A DNA stretch of 64,000 nucleotides from positions 8,791,001 through 8,855,000 of the forward strand of contig NZ_WSRO01000002.1 in the NCBI RefSeq assembly GCF_009769735.1, read 5' to 3'. Both the position numbers and the translations under genes were made by a program. Of the stretch, positions 42,107-49,850 are shown piece after piece (the stretch's first letter is position 1; every line of letters starts with the position of its first letter). Below the pieces are notes generated by a model that saw only the letters and a program-made list of their open reading frames with translations, was not told the DNA's origin and did not search any database. The stretch is from Streptomyces sp. BA2 (lineage in GTDB: Bacteria > Actinomycetota > Actinomycetes > Streptomycetales > Streptomycetaceae).

Positions 42107-42442
42107 TGCTCTGTAGTTAATTCGCGAAGAATTTCGTGATGCTATAGGTATCAATTGTTTTGGCCGATTTGTTAGTTGTGGTTAATAGCTCACTCTTCGT
42201 GCTAGATGGCGTGGTTTTCGGGTGATGTATGAGCGATCAGGGCACTCGTCGTGAGTTCGATCATGTTAGCGGAGCGTTGCGGATGAGTTTCGCCCCGCGG
42301 AACACTTCGTCAGCTCTGGCTACAAGTACACAAAGCTGGGCGGTGTCTTGGTCTATACCAGCAACCCCGGCCCCAGTATCCTCATGCGTGGCCAGTAGCA
42401 CACCGCTCCCACCCAGGCTTTGCCGCCTCCAGGAGGATCACG
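42107..42442. other. AT-rich intergenic patch with an orphan C-terminal reading frame
   Basis: About 335 bp visibly richer in A and T than anything else here (for instance 42110-42200). In frame from 42270 to the TAG at 42396-42398 a start-less run reads EHFVSSGYKYTKLGGVLVYT, then a short SNPGPSILMRGQ end, which looks like the C-terminus of a vanished gene. Another frame opens with ATG at 42229 but has no coding bias. Probably remnant foreign DNA plus the promoter of the sugar dehydrogenase gene. Confidence 0.45.
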
Positions 42443-43579
42443 GTGAAAGTTCGCACGAGAAGCTCGGCGATCGTCGGCACCCTCTGCCTCGTGGCTTCCC
42501 TCGCCTTGGCCACTGCGTCCGCCGACGAGCCCGCCTCCCCACGGCAGGCTCCGGCGGTCGCGCTCAAGAAGGTGACCACGGCCACGAATCCGACCGCCGG
42601 AACCGCCGGTCCCGGCGGCGCGGTCTGGTTGGCCGAACGCGCGGGAACCGTACGGGTATTGGGCCGCCATGGGCTCGGCAAGCCCGTCCTCGACATATCC
42701 AAAGAGACCACCACCGACGGGGAACGCGGGCTGTTGGGCATCGCGTTCGACAAGAAGTTCGCGCACTTCTATATCTCGTACACGAACCTCGAAGGCACCA
42801 GCACCGTGGACGAGTTCGCCGTGCGGCACGGCAAGATCCGGCCCGACACCCGGCGCACCGTCCTCACTCAGACGCAGCCCTATCCGAACCACAACGGCGG
42901 CGACATCAAGATCGGCCCCGACGGCTACCTCTACATCGCGTTCGGCGACGGCGGCGCGGGCGGTGACCCGCACGGCAACGGTCAGAACCTCGACACACTG
43001 CTCGGCAAGCTGCTGCGGATCGACCCGAGAGGCGGCAAGCCGTACGCGATCCCGCCGGACAACCCGTTCGTGGGCGACCCGAAGGCCAAGGACGAGATCT
43101 GGGCGTACGGGCTGCGCAACCCGTGGCGGTTCTCCTTCGACGCGGGCACGGGCGACCTGCTGATCGGTGACGTCGGGCAGAGCGCCTGGGAGGAGATCGA
43201 CTGGGCGCCGGCGAACAGCAAGGGCGGCGAGAACTACGGCTGGTCCCAGATGGAGGGCACCCACCCCTTCCGGGACGGCACGGAGCCCGCGAACCACGTG
43301 CCGCCGGTCCACGAGTACGACCGCAACGGCCTGGGCTGCTCGGTGACCGGCGGATACGTCTACCGAGGCAAGGCGATCCCGGACCTCAAGGGCCAGTACG
43401 TGTTCAGCGACTACTGCGACGGCACCGTCCGCGCCCTGCAGATGGAGAACGGCAAGGTGACCGGCGTCAGCGACCTCGGCGTCAACGGCGGGGAGGTCGT
43501 CTCCTTCGTGCAGGGCGGCAATGGCGAGCTGTACGTGCTCGACATAGGCGGCAGCGTCTACCGGATCGCCCCGGCGTAA
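42443..43579 (+). CDS. secreted PQQ-dependent glucose/sorbosone dehydrogenase-like protein
   Basis: A 378-residue exported six-bladed beta-propeller (GSDH family). The signal peptide (1-27) ends ATASA. Family stretches include GGAVWLAERAGTVRV, GERGLLGIAFDKKF, YPNHNGGDIKIGPDGYLYIAFGDGGAGGD (metal/PQQ-loop histidine), YGLRNPWRFSFD and GGENYGWSQMEG. GTG 42443 follows AGGAGG by six bases. It is expected to oxidise aldoses outside the membrane, though many streptomycete members have no proven PQQ use. A strong hairpin follows. Confidence 0.87.
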   Translation: MKVRTRSSAIVGTLCLVASLALATASADEPASPRQAPAVALKKVTTATNPTAGTAGPGGAVWLAERAGTVRVLGRHGLGKPVLDISKETTTDGERGLLGIAFDKKFAHFYISYTNLEGTSTVDEFAVRHGKIRPDTRRTVLTQTQPYPNHNGGDIKIGPDGYLYIAFGDGGAGGDPHGNGQNLDTLLGKLLRIDPRGGKPYAIPPDNPFVGDPKAKDEIWAYGLRNPWRFSFDAGTGDLLIGDVGQSAWEEIDWAPANSKGGENYGWSQMEGTHPFRDGTEPANHVPPVHEYDRNGLGCSVTGGYVYRGKAIPDLKGQYVFSDYCDGTVRALQMENGKVTGVSDLGVNGGEVVSFVQGGNGELYVLDIGGSVYRIAPA

Positions 43580-43587
43580 CGACTGCC

Positions 43588-43619
43588 GGCGTCGGTGGGG
43601 CAGCGGCCCCACCGACGCC
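43588..43619 (+). terminator. strong terminator hairpin after the sugar dehydrogenase gene
   Basis: A perfect 14-bp stem, GGCGTCGGTGGGGC with GCCCCACCGACGCC, closes the loop AGCG. It begins 9 bp past the stop codon and lacks a T-run, as usual for this genus. Confidence 0.85.
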
Positions 43620-43734
43620 ATGCACGCAAGGCGATGGGGGTGAGGTCACCCGGCCGGCCGTGCGCTGGGGCTGAGGCACTGGTGGCAGAGTGGAAGAGGT
43701 TGTTCCGTCGCCGCCCAGGGAAGGTAGTCCCCGC

Positions 43735-44400
43735 ATGCGCCTGCTGCTCATACGCCATGGCCAGACCCCGTCCAACCTCAAGCACCTCCTGGACACCGGG
43801 GTACCGGGCCCGGGGCTGACGCCGCTGGGGCAGGACCAGGCGGCCGCGGTGCCGGAGGCATTGGCGGCGGAGAAGATCGATGCCCTGTACGTGTCCACAC
43901 TGCTGCGCACCCAGTTGACCGCCGCGCCCCTGGCCGCCGCGACAGGCCTGGAGGCCCGGATCCGGGACGGGATCCGCGAGCTGGCCGCCGGGGACCTGGA
44001 GATGCGGGGCGACGAGGAGGCCGCCGCCGTCTACATGGGCACCGCCTTCGCCTGGGCCGGGGGCGACACCGAACGCCGGATGCCCGGGGGTGAGAACGGC
44101 GTGGAGGCCCTGGGGCGCTTCGACGCCGTCGTCGCCGAGGCGGCCGCTACGGGAGCGGAGACGGTGGCGATGGTCAGCCACGGCGCCGTGATCCGTACGT
44201 GGGTGGCAGCCCGGGCGGACAACGTCGACGTGGCGTACGCGTCGGGTCATCCGCTGCGCAACACGGGCGTGGTGATCCTCGACGGCTCGCCCGACGAGGG
44301 CTGGCGGGCCCTGGTGTGGGAGGGGCGCCCGCTTGGCCCGGAGCCGGAGTCGCCCGAGGACAGCGGTCCGGCGGGAGAGGTCACCGTTCCGGTGGCGTGA
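43735..44400 (+). CDS. histidine phosphatase family protein
   Basis: A 221-residue phosphoglycerate-mutase-like phosphatase. LLLIRHGQTPSNL at the N-terminus has the RHG catalytic motif with the phospho-histidine; the second catalytic histidine is in VAMVSHGAVIRTW. STLLRTQLTAAPL is the conserved arginine segment. ATG 43735 follows AGGGAAGG about 11 bases upstream; the longer frame from 43690 was rejected. Substrate unknown, cytoplasmic. It ends against a 12-bp triple repeat and a terminator-like hairpin. Confidence 0.88.
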   Translation: MRLLLIRHGQTPSNLKHLLDTGVPGPGLTPLGQDQAAAVPEALAAEKIDALYVSTLLRTQLTAAPLAAATGLEARIRDGIRELAAGDLEMRGDEEAAAVYMGTAFAWAGGDTERRMPGGENGVEALGRFDAVVAEAAATGAETVAMVSHGAVIRTWVAARADNVDVAYASGHPLRNTGVVILDGSPDEGWRALVWEGRPLGPEPESPEDSGPAGEVTVPVA

Positions 44401-44430
44401 GGCGCACAGGACACTCGCGGGCGAGGCTTC

Positions 44431-44466
44431 CTGCTGGATGGACTGCTGGATGGACTGCTGGATGGG
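44431..44466. repeat. 12-bp tandem triplication
   Basis: CTGCTGGATGGA repeated three times, the last with a final G. It lies between two convergent genes, just ahead of the terminator hairpin. Confidence 0.93.
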
Positions 44467-44488
44467 CCCGTTTCCGTCCGGAAGCGGG
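44467..44488. terminator. hairpin between convergent genes
   Basis: CCCGTTTCCG pairs with CGGAAGCGGG (ten pairs, one G-U) around a two-base loop, 66 bp past the phosphatase stop and 5 bp from the stop of the PfpI gene. It can serve both convergent transcripts. Confidence 0.65.
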
Positions 44489-44493
44489 TCTGT

Positions 44494-45117
44494 TCAGACG
44501 ACTGCCGGTGCGGGAGCGGGCAGGTAGGGAGTGATGTTGCGCCAGGCGCGCTCGATGTACTCCTCCTTCTCGCCGACCGGGGCGACATAGTGCAGCGCGC
44601 TCTCGGCGGCGTCGTTGCCCTCGAGGCGGGCGATGATCCAGGCCGCGAGGTAGTGCGAGGCCAGACAGCCGCCGGCGGTGGCGATGTTGTCCTTGGCGTA
44701 GAAGGGCTGGTTGAGCACCTCGACGCCGGCGGCGACGACCCAGGGCTTGGTGGTCAGGTCCGTACAGGCGGGGACGTCGTTGAGCAGGCCGAGCTTGGCC
44801 AGCACGAGCGCGCCGGAGCACTGTGCCGCGATGAGTTGGCGCGAGGGGTCCAGGCGGCGAAGGACGTTCATGATCGCCGGGTCTTCGACCACCTCGCGGG
44901 TGGCGATGCCGCTGCCGACGATGACCGCGTCAGCGGCGCACGCCTCCTCAAGGGAGGACATCTGCTCGATGACCACCCCGTTCATCGAGGTCACCTTGGC
45001 GCTGGGGGTGGCGATGGTGACGCGCCAGTCATCGGTCTTGATGCGGTTGAGCACACCGAGCGCGATCAGGGAGTCGAGTTCGTTGTAGCCCTCGAAAGTG
45101 AGGATGGCGATGTGCAC
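44494..45117 (-). CDS. DJ-1/PfpI family protein
   Basis: A 207-residue DJ-1/PfpI fold protein. The nucleophile elbow is AAQCSGALVLA with C100; the upstream glutamate E15-like residue is in YNELDSL. HIAILTFEGYNELDSL at the start and TTKPWVVAAGVEVL are family-typical. The GTG at 45117 has GGAAGGA eight bases upstream. The promoter is well defined in the divergent gap with the MocR gene: TTGACT at 45205-45200 and TACGGT at 45181-45176, 18 bases apart. Group members hydrate isonitriles or act as protein-repair or stress enzymes; not decided here. Confidence 0.85.
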   Translation of the reverse strand: MHIAILTFEGYNELDSLIALGVLNRIKTDDWRVTIATPSAKVTSMNGVVIEQMSSLEEACAADAVIVGSGIATREVVEDPAIMNVLRRLDPSRQLIAAQCSGALVLAKLGLLNDVPACTDLTTKPWVVAAGVEVLNQPFYAKDNIATAGGCLASHYLAAWIIARLEGNDAAESALHYVAPVGEKEEYIERAWRNITPYLPAPAPAVV

Positions 45118-45130
45118 GGCGGCTGTCCTT

Positions 45131-45172
45131 CCGGGTGAGTGGATCCCGGTGAGTGATCCGGGTGAGTGGATC
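45131..45172. repeat. three 13-15-bp tandem copies in the PfpI leader
   Basis: CCGGGTGAGTGGATC, CCGGTGAGTGATC and CGGGTGAGTGGATC follow each other. They lie in the untranslated leader of the PfpI mRNA, between its -10 box and ribosome site. Confidence 0.85.
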
Positions 45173-45175
45173 TTG

Positions 45176-45233
45176 ACCGTAAGGACCCGTGGACAGGACA
45201 GTCAAAGAATTGTCATGCATACAATCCGGTGCA
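45176..45233. promoter_or_regulatory. divergent promoters and operator of the MocR/PfpI pair
   Basis: Rightward: -10 TACAAT at 45220-45225 lies seven bases before ATG 45233, the geometry of a leaderless mRNA; a partial -35 (AGGACA, 45195-45200) is 19 bases upstream. Leftward: -35 TTGACT (45205-45200) and -10 TACGGT (45181-45176), spacing 18. The imperfect palindrome ATTGT-N7-ACAAT at 45209-45225 covers the rightward -10 and touches the leftward -35, the expected place for autoregulation by the MocR protein. Confidence 0.7.
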
Positions 45234-46570
45234 TGGCAGCCTCGCGGTACAAAAAGCTGGTCGACGCGCTCGCATCCGACATACGGACCGGGCGGCTCGC
45301 CGCGGGTGTGCGGCTGCCGACACACCGCGCCCTCGCCGGCCGTGAGGGCATCGCCGTGGTGACCGCGACTCGGGTGTACGCCGAGCTGGAAGCGATGGGT
45401 CTGGTGAGCCGGGAACAGGGCCGCGGTACGTTCGTGCGTGACATCGCGGTTCCCGCCGGTCACGGCATCGATCAGCAGGTCGTCGCCGCGGATGCGGTCG
45501 ACCTCAACTTCAACTGTCCGTCGCTGCCGGGGCAAGCCGATCTCCTGCGGCAGGCCCTGCGAGAGGTGGCCACCTCTGGTGATCTCGACTCGCTGCTGCG
45601 CTACCAACCACACCGAGGGCGCCCCCAGGACAGAGCCTCGATCGCACGGCACCTGCGGCGCCGGGGAATCACCACCGACGCGGAGCGGATCCTAGTCGTC
45701 AACGGTGCGCAGCACGGCCTGGCCATCAGCGTCATGGCCGCGCTCAACGCCGGCGACGTCGTCGCGGTCGACGCACTCACCTACCCGGGTCTCAAGGTGC
45801 TCGCGCATGCCTCTCATCTCGACCTGGCACCCATCCCCGTAACCGCCGACGGACCGGATCTCGATGCCCTCGAGAAGCTGTGCGCCACCCGCCCCGTGCG
45901 CGCGATCTACACCATGCCCACCTTGCACAACCCTCTGGGCTGGGTCATGCCGGAAACGGACCGAGCGCGCCTGATCGAGATCGCTCGACAGCACGGTCCG
46001 CTCATCATCGAAGACGCCTCCTACGCCTACCTGGCCGAGGACCCTCCACCGCCTCTGGTCGCGAGCGCGCCGGACATCACCGTCTACGTCTCGGGACTGT
46101 CCAAGAGCGTCGCCACCGGCCTGCGGGTCGGCTTCGTCGTCGCCCCGCCATCCGTGGTGCCCTCGCTCGAACGCGCGATCAGGGCGACGACCTGGAACAC
46201 CCCGGCCCTCACCACCGCGATCGCCTGCCGCTGGCTCGACGACGGCACGGTGGACCATTTGGAAGCGCAGAAACGACAGGACGCCAAGGCCCGCCAAGCG
46301 CTCGCCGGACAAGAGCTGGCGGGCCTGCCGCTCATCGGCCACACCTCGTCCTACTTCACCTGGCTGCCGCTGCCCGACGACGCACGCGCCGATCGCCTGA
46401 CCGCCACCCTCGCGCGTCAGCACATCTCGGTATCCACGGCCGAACCGTTCACCACCTCGGCGCACACACCGCAGGCGATCCGCCTCGCTCTGGGCTCGAC
46501 CGATATGGACAGTCTCCGGTCGACGCTGCGAACAGTGCGACGCGTCGCTGTCGAGGACGCCTACATGTGA
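45233..46570 (+). CDS. MocR-type GntR/aminotransferase transcriptional regulator
   Basis: A 445-residue fusion of an N-terminal GntR winged helix (about residues 1-75: KLVDALASDIRTGRLAAGVRLPTHRALAG) and a class I aminotransferase-like domain. The PLP-binding lysine is K291 in YVSGLSKSVATGLRVGF; NGAQHGLAI and LHNPLG are cofactor-pocket stretches. MocR proteins use PLP as effector-binding cofactor and usually regulate a divergent neighbour. Here that is the PfpI gene. The start is ATG 45233 (leaderless), though ATG 45215 is in frame upstream of the -10 box and thus impossible on this transcript. Confidence 0.9.
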   Translation: MAASRYKKLVDALASDIRTGRLAAGVRLPTHRALAGREGIAVVTATRVYAELEAMGLVSREQGRGTFVRDIAVPAGHGIDQQVVAADAVDLNFNCPSLPGQADLLRQALREVATSGDLDSLLRYQPHRGRPQDRASIARHLRRRGITTDAERILVVNGAQHGLAISVMAALNAGDVVAVDALTYPGLKVLAHASHLDLAPIPVTADGPDLDALEKLCATRPVRAIYTMPTLHNPLGWVMPETDRARLIEIARQHGPLIIEDASYAYLAEDPPPPLVASAPDITVYVSGLSKSVATGLRVGFVVAPPSVVPSLERAIRATTWNTPALTTAIACRWLDDGTVDHLEAQKRQDAKARQALAGQELAGLPLIGHTSSYFTWLPLPDDARADRLTATLARQHISVSTAEPFTTSAHTPQAIRLALGSTDMDSLRSTLRTVRRVAVEDAYM

Positions 46571-46625
46571 ACTCCCTCCGATCAGCCGTGCGCGCGCGGT
46601 CCGCGCGGACCCGCTGCCGCTGAGG

Positions 46626-47498
46626 TCAGAATCGCCGCGCGGCCCATACGGAGCGTTCGGTGCGGACCGCCAGGTCGCCGCGGCGCAGGATGCTGAGCGG
46701 GCTCTCGGTGTCGAGCAGTTGGTCGAGCGAGCCGAGGTCCTCGGCGGGAAGGGCGTGGGCGGCGCCGGCGCGCAGGCGCTTCAGGCTGCTGAGCGCGTAG
46801 CGGCCGACCGCCGTGCTGCGGGAGCCGTCGACGTTCACGGTGATCAGGCGCTCGCCCTCGACGGTGAACCCGGCGGCTGCCAGTTTGGGGCCCCAGTCGG
46901 CGCCGCGGTGGGACACGTGCTCGGCTTCGTGGTGTGCGAGGGCGGCGTGGCAGCGTTCTTCGAGGCCGGGCCGGTCCGCCGGAGCGTCGGCGGGCAGGAA
47001 GCGCGGGAAGCCGGCCAGCTCGACGACGGCGAACAGGCCGCCGGGCGCGAGCAGGTGGTGGACCTTGCGCAGGGCGCCGTCGGGGTCGGCCATGTGGTGC
47101 ATCGACGCCGACGCCCACACCAGCTCGGGCCGGCCGAGGCCGGGCCAGTCCGCGTCGAGATCGGCCGACACCGTGCGCACCCGGTCGGCCACCCCGAGCT
47201 CTTCGGCCTTCGCTCGGAGGCGGTGCAGGTGGTCGGCCGACGCGTCCACGGCGGTGACCTCCGCCTCGGGGAAGCGCGCGAGCAGGGCGAACGTACCCGC
47301 CCCGGTCCCGCATCCCAGGTCCACGACGTGGCGCGGCGCCTTCTCGATGGGCAGCCATGCGGTGATGGACGCGATGTGCTCGGAGAGCACCTCCGCGTCC
47401 AGATCGAGGATCTCCGCCTGGTTGCCGGCGTCCGGCTCATGGCGGGGGTGGTGGTCGGTGCCGTGGTGGCCGGTGTGCGAGGAAGTGTCGTGGGTCAT
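46626..47498 (-). CDS. SAM-dependent methyltransferase
   Basis: A 290-residue methyltransferase. VVDLGCGTGAGTFALLARFP is motif I, VTAVDASADHLHRLR motif II, PELVWASASMHHM and GGLFAVVELAGFPRF the later motifs. The N-terminus has a histidine-rich run (THDTSSHTGHHGTDHHPRHE) that might bind metal. ATG 47498 lacks a strong ribosome site. The open frame continues upstream through a 24-bp tandem repeat that would add VAPAAVQL-type repeats, so a longer protein is conceivable. Substrate unknown. Confidence 0.8.
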   Translation of the reverse strand: MTHDTSSHTGHHGTDHHPRHEPDAGNQAEILDLDAEVLSEHIASITAWLPIEKAPRHVVDLGCGTGAGTFALLARFPEAEVTAVDASADHLHRLRAKAEELGVADRVRTVSADLDADWPGLGRPELVWASASMHHMADPDGALRKVHHLLAPGGLFAVVELAGFPRFLPADAPADRPGLEERCHAALAHHEAEHVSHRGADWGPKLAAAGFTVEGERLITVNVDGSRSTAVGRYALSSLKRLRAGAAHALPAEDLGSLDQLLDTESPLSILRRGDLAVRTERSVWAARRF

Positions 47499-47567
47499 GC
47501 CGGGGACGCTAAGCCGGTCATGCCGTCGCGGCATTATGAATCCCGGGGTGCGCAAGAAGATGGCCCG

Positions 47568-47663
47568 CTGCACTGCCGCAGGCGCAACCAACTGCACTGC
47601 CGCGGGCGCAACCAGTTGCTCCGCCGCGGGCGCAACCATCTGTTCTGCCGCCGGCCCAACCGA
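47568..47663. repeat. four imperfect copies of a 24-bp tandem repeat
   Basis: Units start at 47568, 47592, 47616 and 47640 with the core CTGC..CTGCCGC.GGCGCAACCA. The first two differ by two bases, the fourth is most diverged. The 24-base period keeps reading frames; on the minus strand one frame reads VAPAAVQL repeats, open into the methyltransferase gene. Confidence 0.88.
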
Positions 47664-47680
47664 CTGGAGGTCGCGTCACG

Positions 47681-48271
47681 TCACTGGCTTGCCTGGCCGC
47701 TCTCGTCCTTGCCCTCACGCTGATGTCCGCGGCGGGCGTCGCGGTCGAAGATGCCGAGGATCTCGCACGGCCCGCCCTCGGCGCCGATGGCGTGGGGGAG
47801 CATCGTGGGGAACTCCGCGGCCTGGTTGGTCTCCACGCGCAAGCGCCTGTTGCCCAGCAGCAGGACCGCCGTGCCGGACAGCACGACGAGCCATTCGCGG
47901 CCGGGGTGCGCACGCATGCGTGAGGGGCTGTCGGGCGGCGGGTTCGTCATCCGCTGGCGTACGACGCTCATGCCGGGCTCCGCCTTGATCGGCCAGCGCA
48001 TGAGTCCATGGGCCGCGTCGATCGCCGGGCTGGTGATGACGTCGTCGGTGGCCGTCTCGACGAGCTGGTCCAGGGAGGTGTCCAGGGCCCGGGCGAGAGT
48101 GACGAGCTGGTCCAGAGCCAGGCGGCGCCGGCCGTTCTCGATGCGGCTGAGCGTGGACTGGCTGAGCGAGGCGCGGGTGGCCAGTTCTTCCAGGGACCAG
48201 CCCTGCGCCACCCGCAGGGCCCGGATCCGTTTGCGTACCAGGCTGTCCATCTCGCCATTGTCTTGCGTCAT
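47681..48271 (-). CDS. XRE-cupin transcriptional regulator
   Basis: A 196-residue regulator: N-terminal XRE/Cro helix-turn-helix (residues 10-65; GWSLEELATRASLSQSTLSRIENGRRRL) and C-terminal small cupin (about 100-185; HPGREWLVVLSGTAVLLLGNRRLRV). ATG 48271 lies exactly seven bases after the -10 box TATGAT (minus strand 48284-48279), so the mRNA is probably leaderless, and the frame further upstream is not used. It is divergent from the flavoprotein gene across 105 bp, with an inverted repeat over its own -10 region, and likely regulates both. Confidence 0.87.
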   Translation of the reverse strand: MTQDNGEMDSLVRKRIRALRVAQGWSLEELATRASLSQSTLSRIENGRRRLALDQLVTLARALDTSLDQLVETATDDVITSPAIDAAHGLMRWPIKAEPGMSVVRQRMTNPPPDSPSRMRAHPGREWLVVLSGTAVLLLGNRRLRVETNQAAEFPTMLPHAIGAEGGPCEILGIFDRDARRGHQREGKDESGQASQ

Positions 48272-48290
48272 AGGCAACATCATATGCCTA
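48271..48290. promoter_or_regulatory. inverted repeat over the XRE gene start and -10 box
   Basis: TAGGCA-N8-TGCCTA spans the leaderless start codon and the -10 hexamer of the XRE-cupin gene. A dimer bound here would block its own transcription and could act on the divergent flavoprotein gene. Confidence 0.6.
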
Positions 48291-48376
48291 GCTCGCAAGC
48301 CGCGCTTATCGTCGTGAACGCATCCCCGAACCGCTGGGGACTGGTGTGAAGGACATGAAGGAAAGGGCGTGACGCC

Positions 48377-49435
48377 ATGACTGAGACCCCTGTGGCCCCC
48401 ATGGACACTGCGACTGCTGTGGCCAGTGCTGCGTATTCGACTGACAAGCTGCCGGGGGAGACCGTCGATGCCGTGGTGATCGGCGGCGGCGCCGCGGGCC
48501 TGAACGGCGCGCTGATGCTCGCCCGCTCCCGCCGTGCGGTCGTCGTGATCGACAGCGGCACCCCGCGCAACGCCCCCGCCGACGGCGTGCACGGCTTGCT
48601 CGGCCTGGACGGCACCCCGCCGGCCGAACTGCTGCGGAGGGGGCGCGAAGAGGTGCGCCGTTACGGCGGCCTTGTCGTGAACGGGAAAGTGGCCTCCGCC
48701 GCCCCGGCTGCCCCGACCGCCCTCTCCGCCGAGGGGGATCCGCGCTTCACGGTCACCCTCACCGACGGCAGTGCTCTGTCGGCGCGGCGGCTGCTCGTCG
48801 CCACTGGTCTGCGCGACGTCCTGCCCGACGTCCGCGGGCTCGCCGAGCACTGGGGGCACGGGGTGGTGCACTGCCCGTACTGCCACGGCTGGGAGGTGCG
48901 CGACGAACCCATCGGGATCATTGCCGTCGGCCCGGCCTCCGTCCATCACGCGCTGCTGTTCCGCCAGTTGACCGACGACCTCGTCTACTTCACCCGCGGC
49001 ACCGATCTCGACGAGGACACCCGCGCGCGCTTCGCCGCTCGCGGCATCCGCGTCGTCGACACCCCGGTGACCGAGGTCGTCACCGCGGAGGAGGGCGGCA
49101 TCGCGGGCGTACGCCTGAGCGACGGACAGCTGGAGCGCCGGAGTGTCCTGGCTGTCGCCACCTCCATGCAGGCCCGTACCGAGGGTCTGGATCAACTGCG
49201 GCTGCCGATGCGGGACTTGCCCGGCGGGATGGGCCGCCACTTCGCCACCGGCATGGCCGGCACCACCGAAGTGCCGGGGGTGTGGGTGGCCGGCAACGCA
49301 ACCGACCTGGCCGCCCAGGTCGGCGCCTCCGCCGCGGCCGGGGCGCTCGCAGGAGCCCACATGAATGCCGACCTGGCCGCCGCCGACACCGAGGCGGCCC
49401 TCGCCGCCACGCAGCGAGGCACCACCGCCGCCTGA
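48377..49435 (+). CDS. thioredoxin-reductase-like FAD/NAD(P) oxidoreductase
   Basis: A 352-residue flavoprotein. The FAD dinucleotide fold is VVIGGGAAGLNGALMLARS (residues 33-51), the redox pair is C166/C169 in HCPYCHGWE, and VPGVWVAGNATDLAAQVGASAAAGALAG is the C-terminal FAD-binding motif. The CPYC pair in place of the CAxC of true thioredoxin reductases and the divergent XRE regulator mark the subgroup of putative disulfide/quinone-reducing flavoproteins. GGAAAGGG precedes the ATG. No thioredoxin gene is adjacent. Confidence 0.87.
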   Translation: MTETPVAPMDTATAVASAAYSTDKLPGETVDAVVIGGGAAGLNGALMLARSRRAVVVIDSGTPRNAPADGVHGLLGLDGTPPAELLRRGREEVRRYGGLVVNGKVASAAPAAPTALSAEGDPRFTVTLTDGSALSARRLLVATGLRDVLPDVRGLAEHWGHGVVHCPYCHGWEVRDEPIGIIAVGPASVHHALLFRQLTDDLVYFTRGTDLDEDTRARFAARGIRVVDTPVTEVVTAEEGGIAGVRLSDGQLERRSVLAVATSMQARTEGLDQLRLPMRDLPGGMGRHFATGMAGTTEVPGVWVAGNATDLAAQVGASAAAGALAGAHMNADLAAADTEAALAATQRGTTAA

Positions 49436-49732
49436 GCCTTGGAGAGCCGGACTGCTCCTGCCGCTCGGCGGCCTGACCGTCTTCGGCGTCGCCAATTTGG
49501 CGGCCGGACTCGCCTCGTCGGCCGAAGTGATGCTCGGCGGACGCCTGTTGAGCGGCATCGGCGCGGCGCTGCAGGAGGGCCCGAGCGGGGCTGGGCCGCC
49601 CCGGCGACTGGCAATGACGTCACACGGGAGTTCGGCACCGCGCTCGGCGTCGCCCAGCTCGGCGCGCTGCTCTCGTCGGGCTACCGCAGCGCCATCGGGG
49701 TGTTGAGGCGGGTCAACATGGCGCCGCAGTAG
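49436..49732 (+). pseudogene. remnant of a DHA2-type MFS transporter
   Basis: Two pieces of a drug-efflux MFS protein in two frames. First piece (about 49445-49575): AGLLLPLGGLTVFGVANLAAG then SSAEVMLGGRLLSGIGAAL, typical of helices 2-3. Second piece (about 49610-49732, shifted frame): TREFGTALGVAQLGALLSSG, typical of the last helices. The intervening several hundred residues are missing and no start exists. It abuts the flavoprotein stop, so an operon partner has been lost. Confidence 0.75.
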
Positions 49733-49850
49733 ACAGCACAAGACCGGGAGCGGGGCCCACCGTAGGAAATCCCAACTGAAGGAGTGATCTATGTGCTCGC
49801 AGGAGTGACGCTCCTTGCTGGGGCGCCGGGAGTGTTGTGACCATCGCCGG

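Noticed and set aside
42229..42966. Long forward frame starting at ATG 42229
   Set aside because: It runs out of phase through the signal peptide and propeller of the sugar dehydrogenase, whose own frame has a ribosome site and family motifs.
47640..47681. Longer methyltransferase start upstream of 47498 through the 24-bp repeats
   Set aside because: The repeat-encoded VAPAAVQL extension has no ribosome site and is not typical of the family; left as a possibility in the entry.
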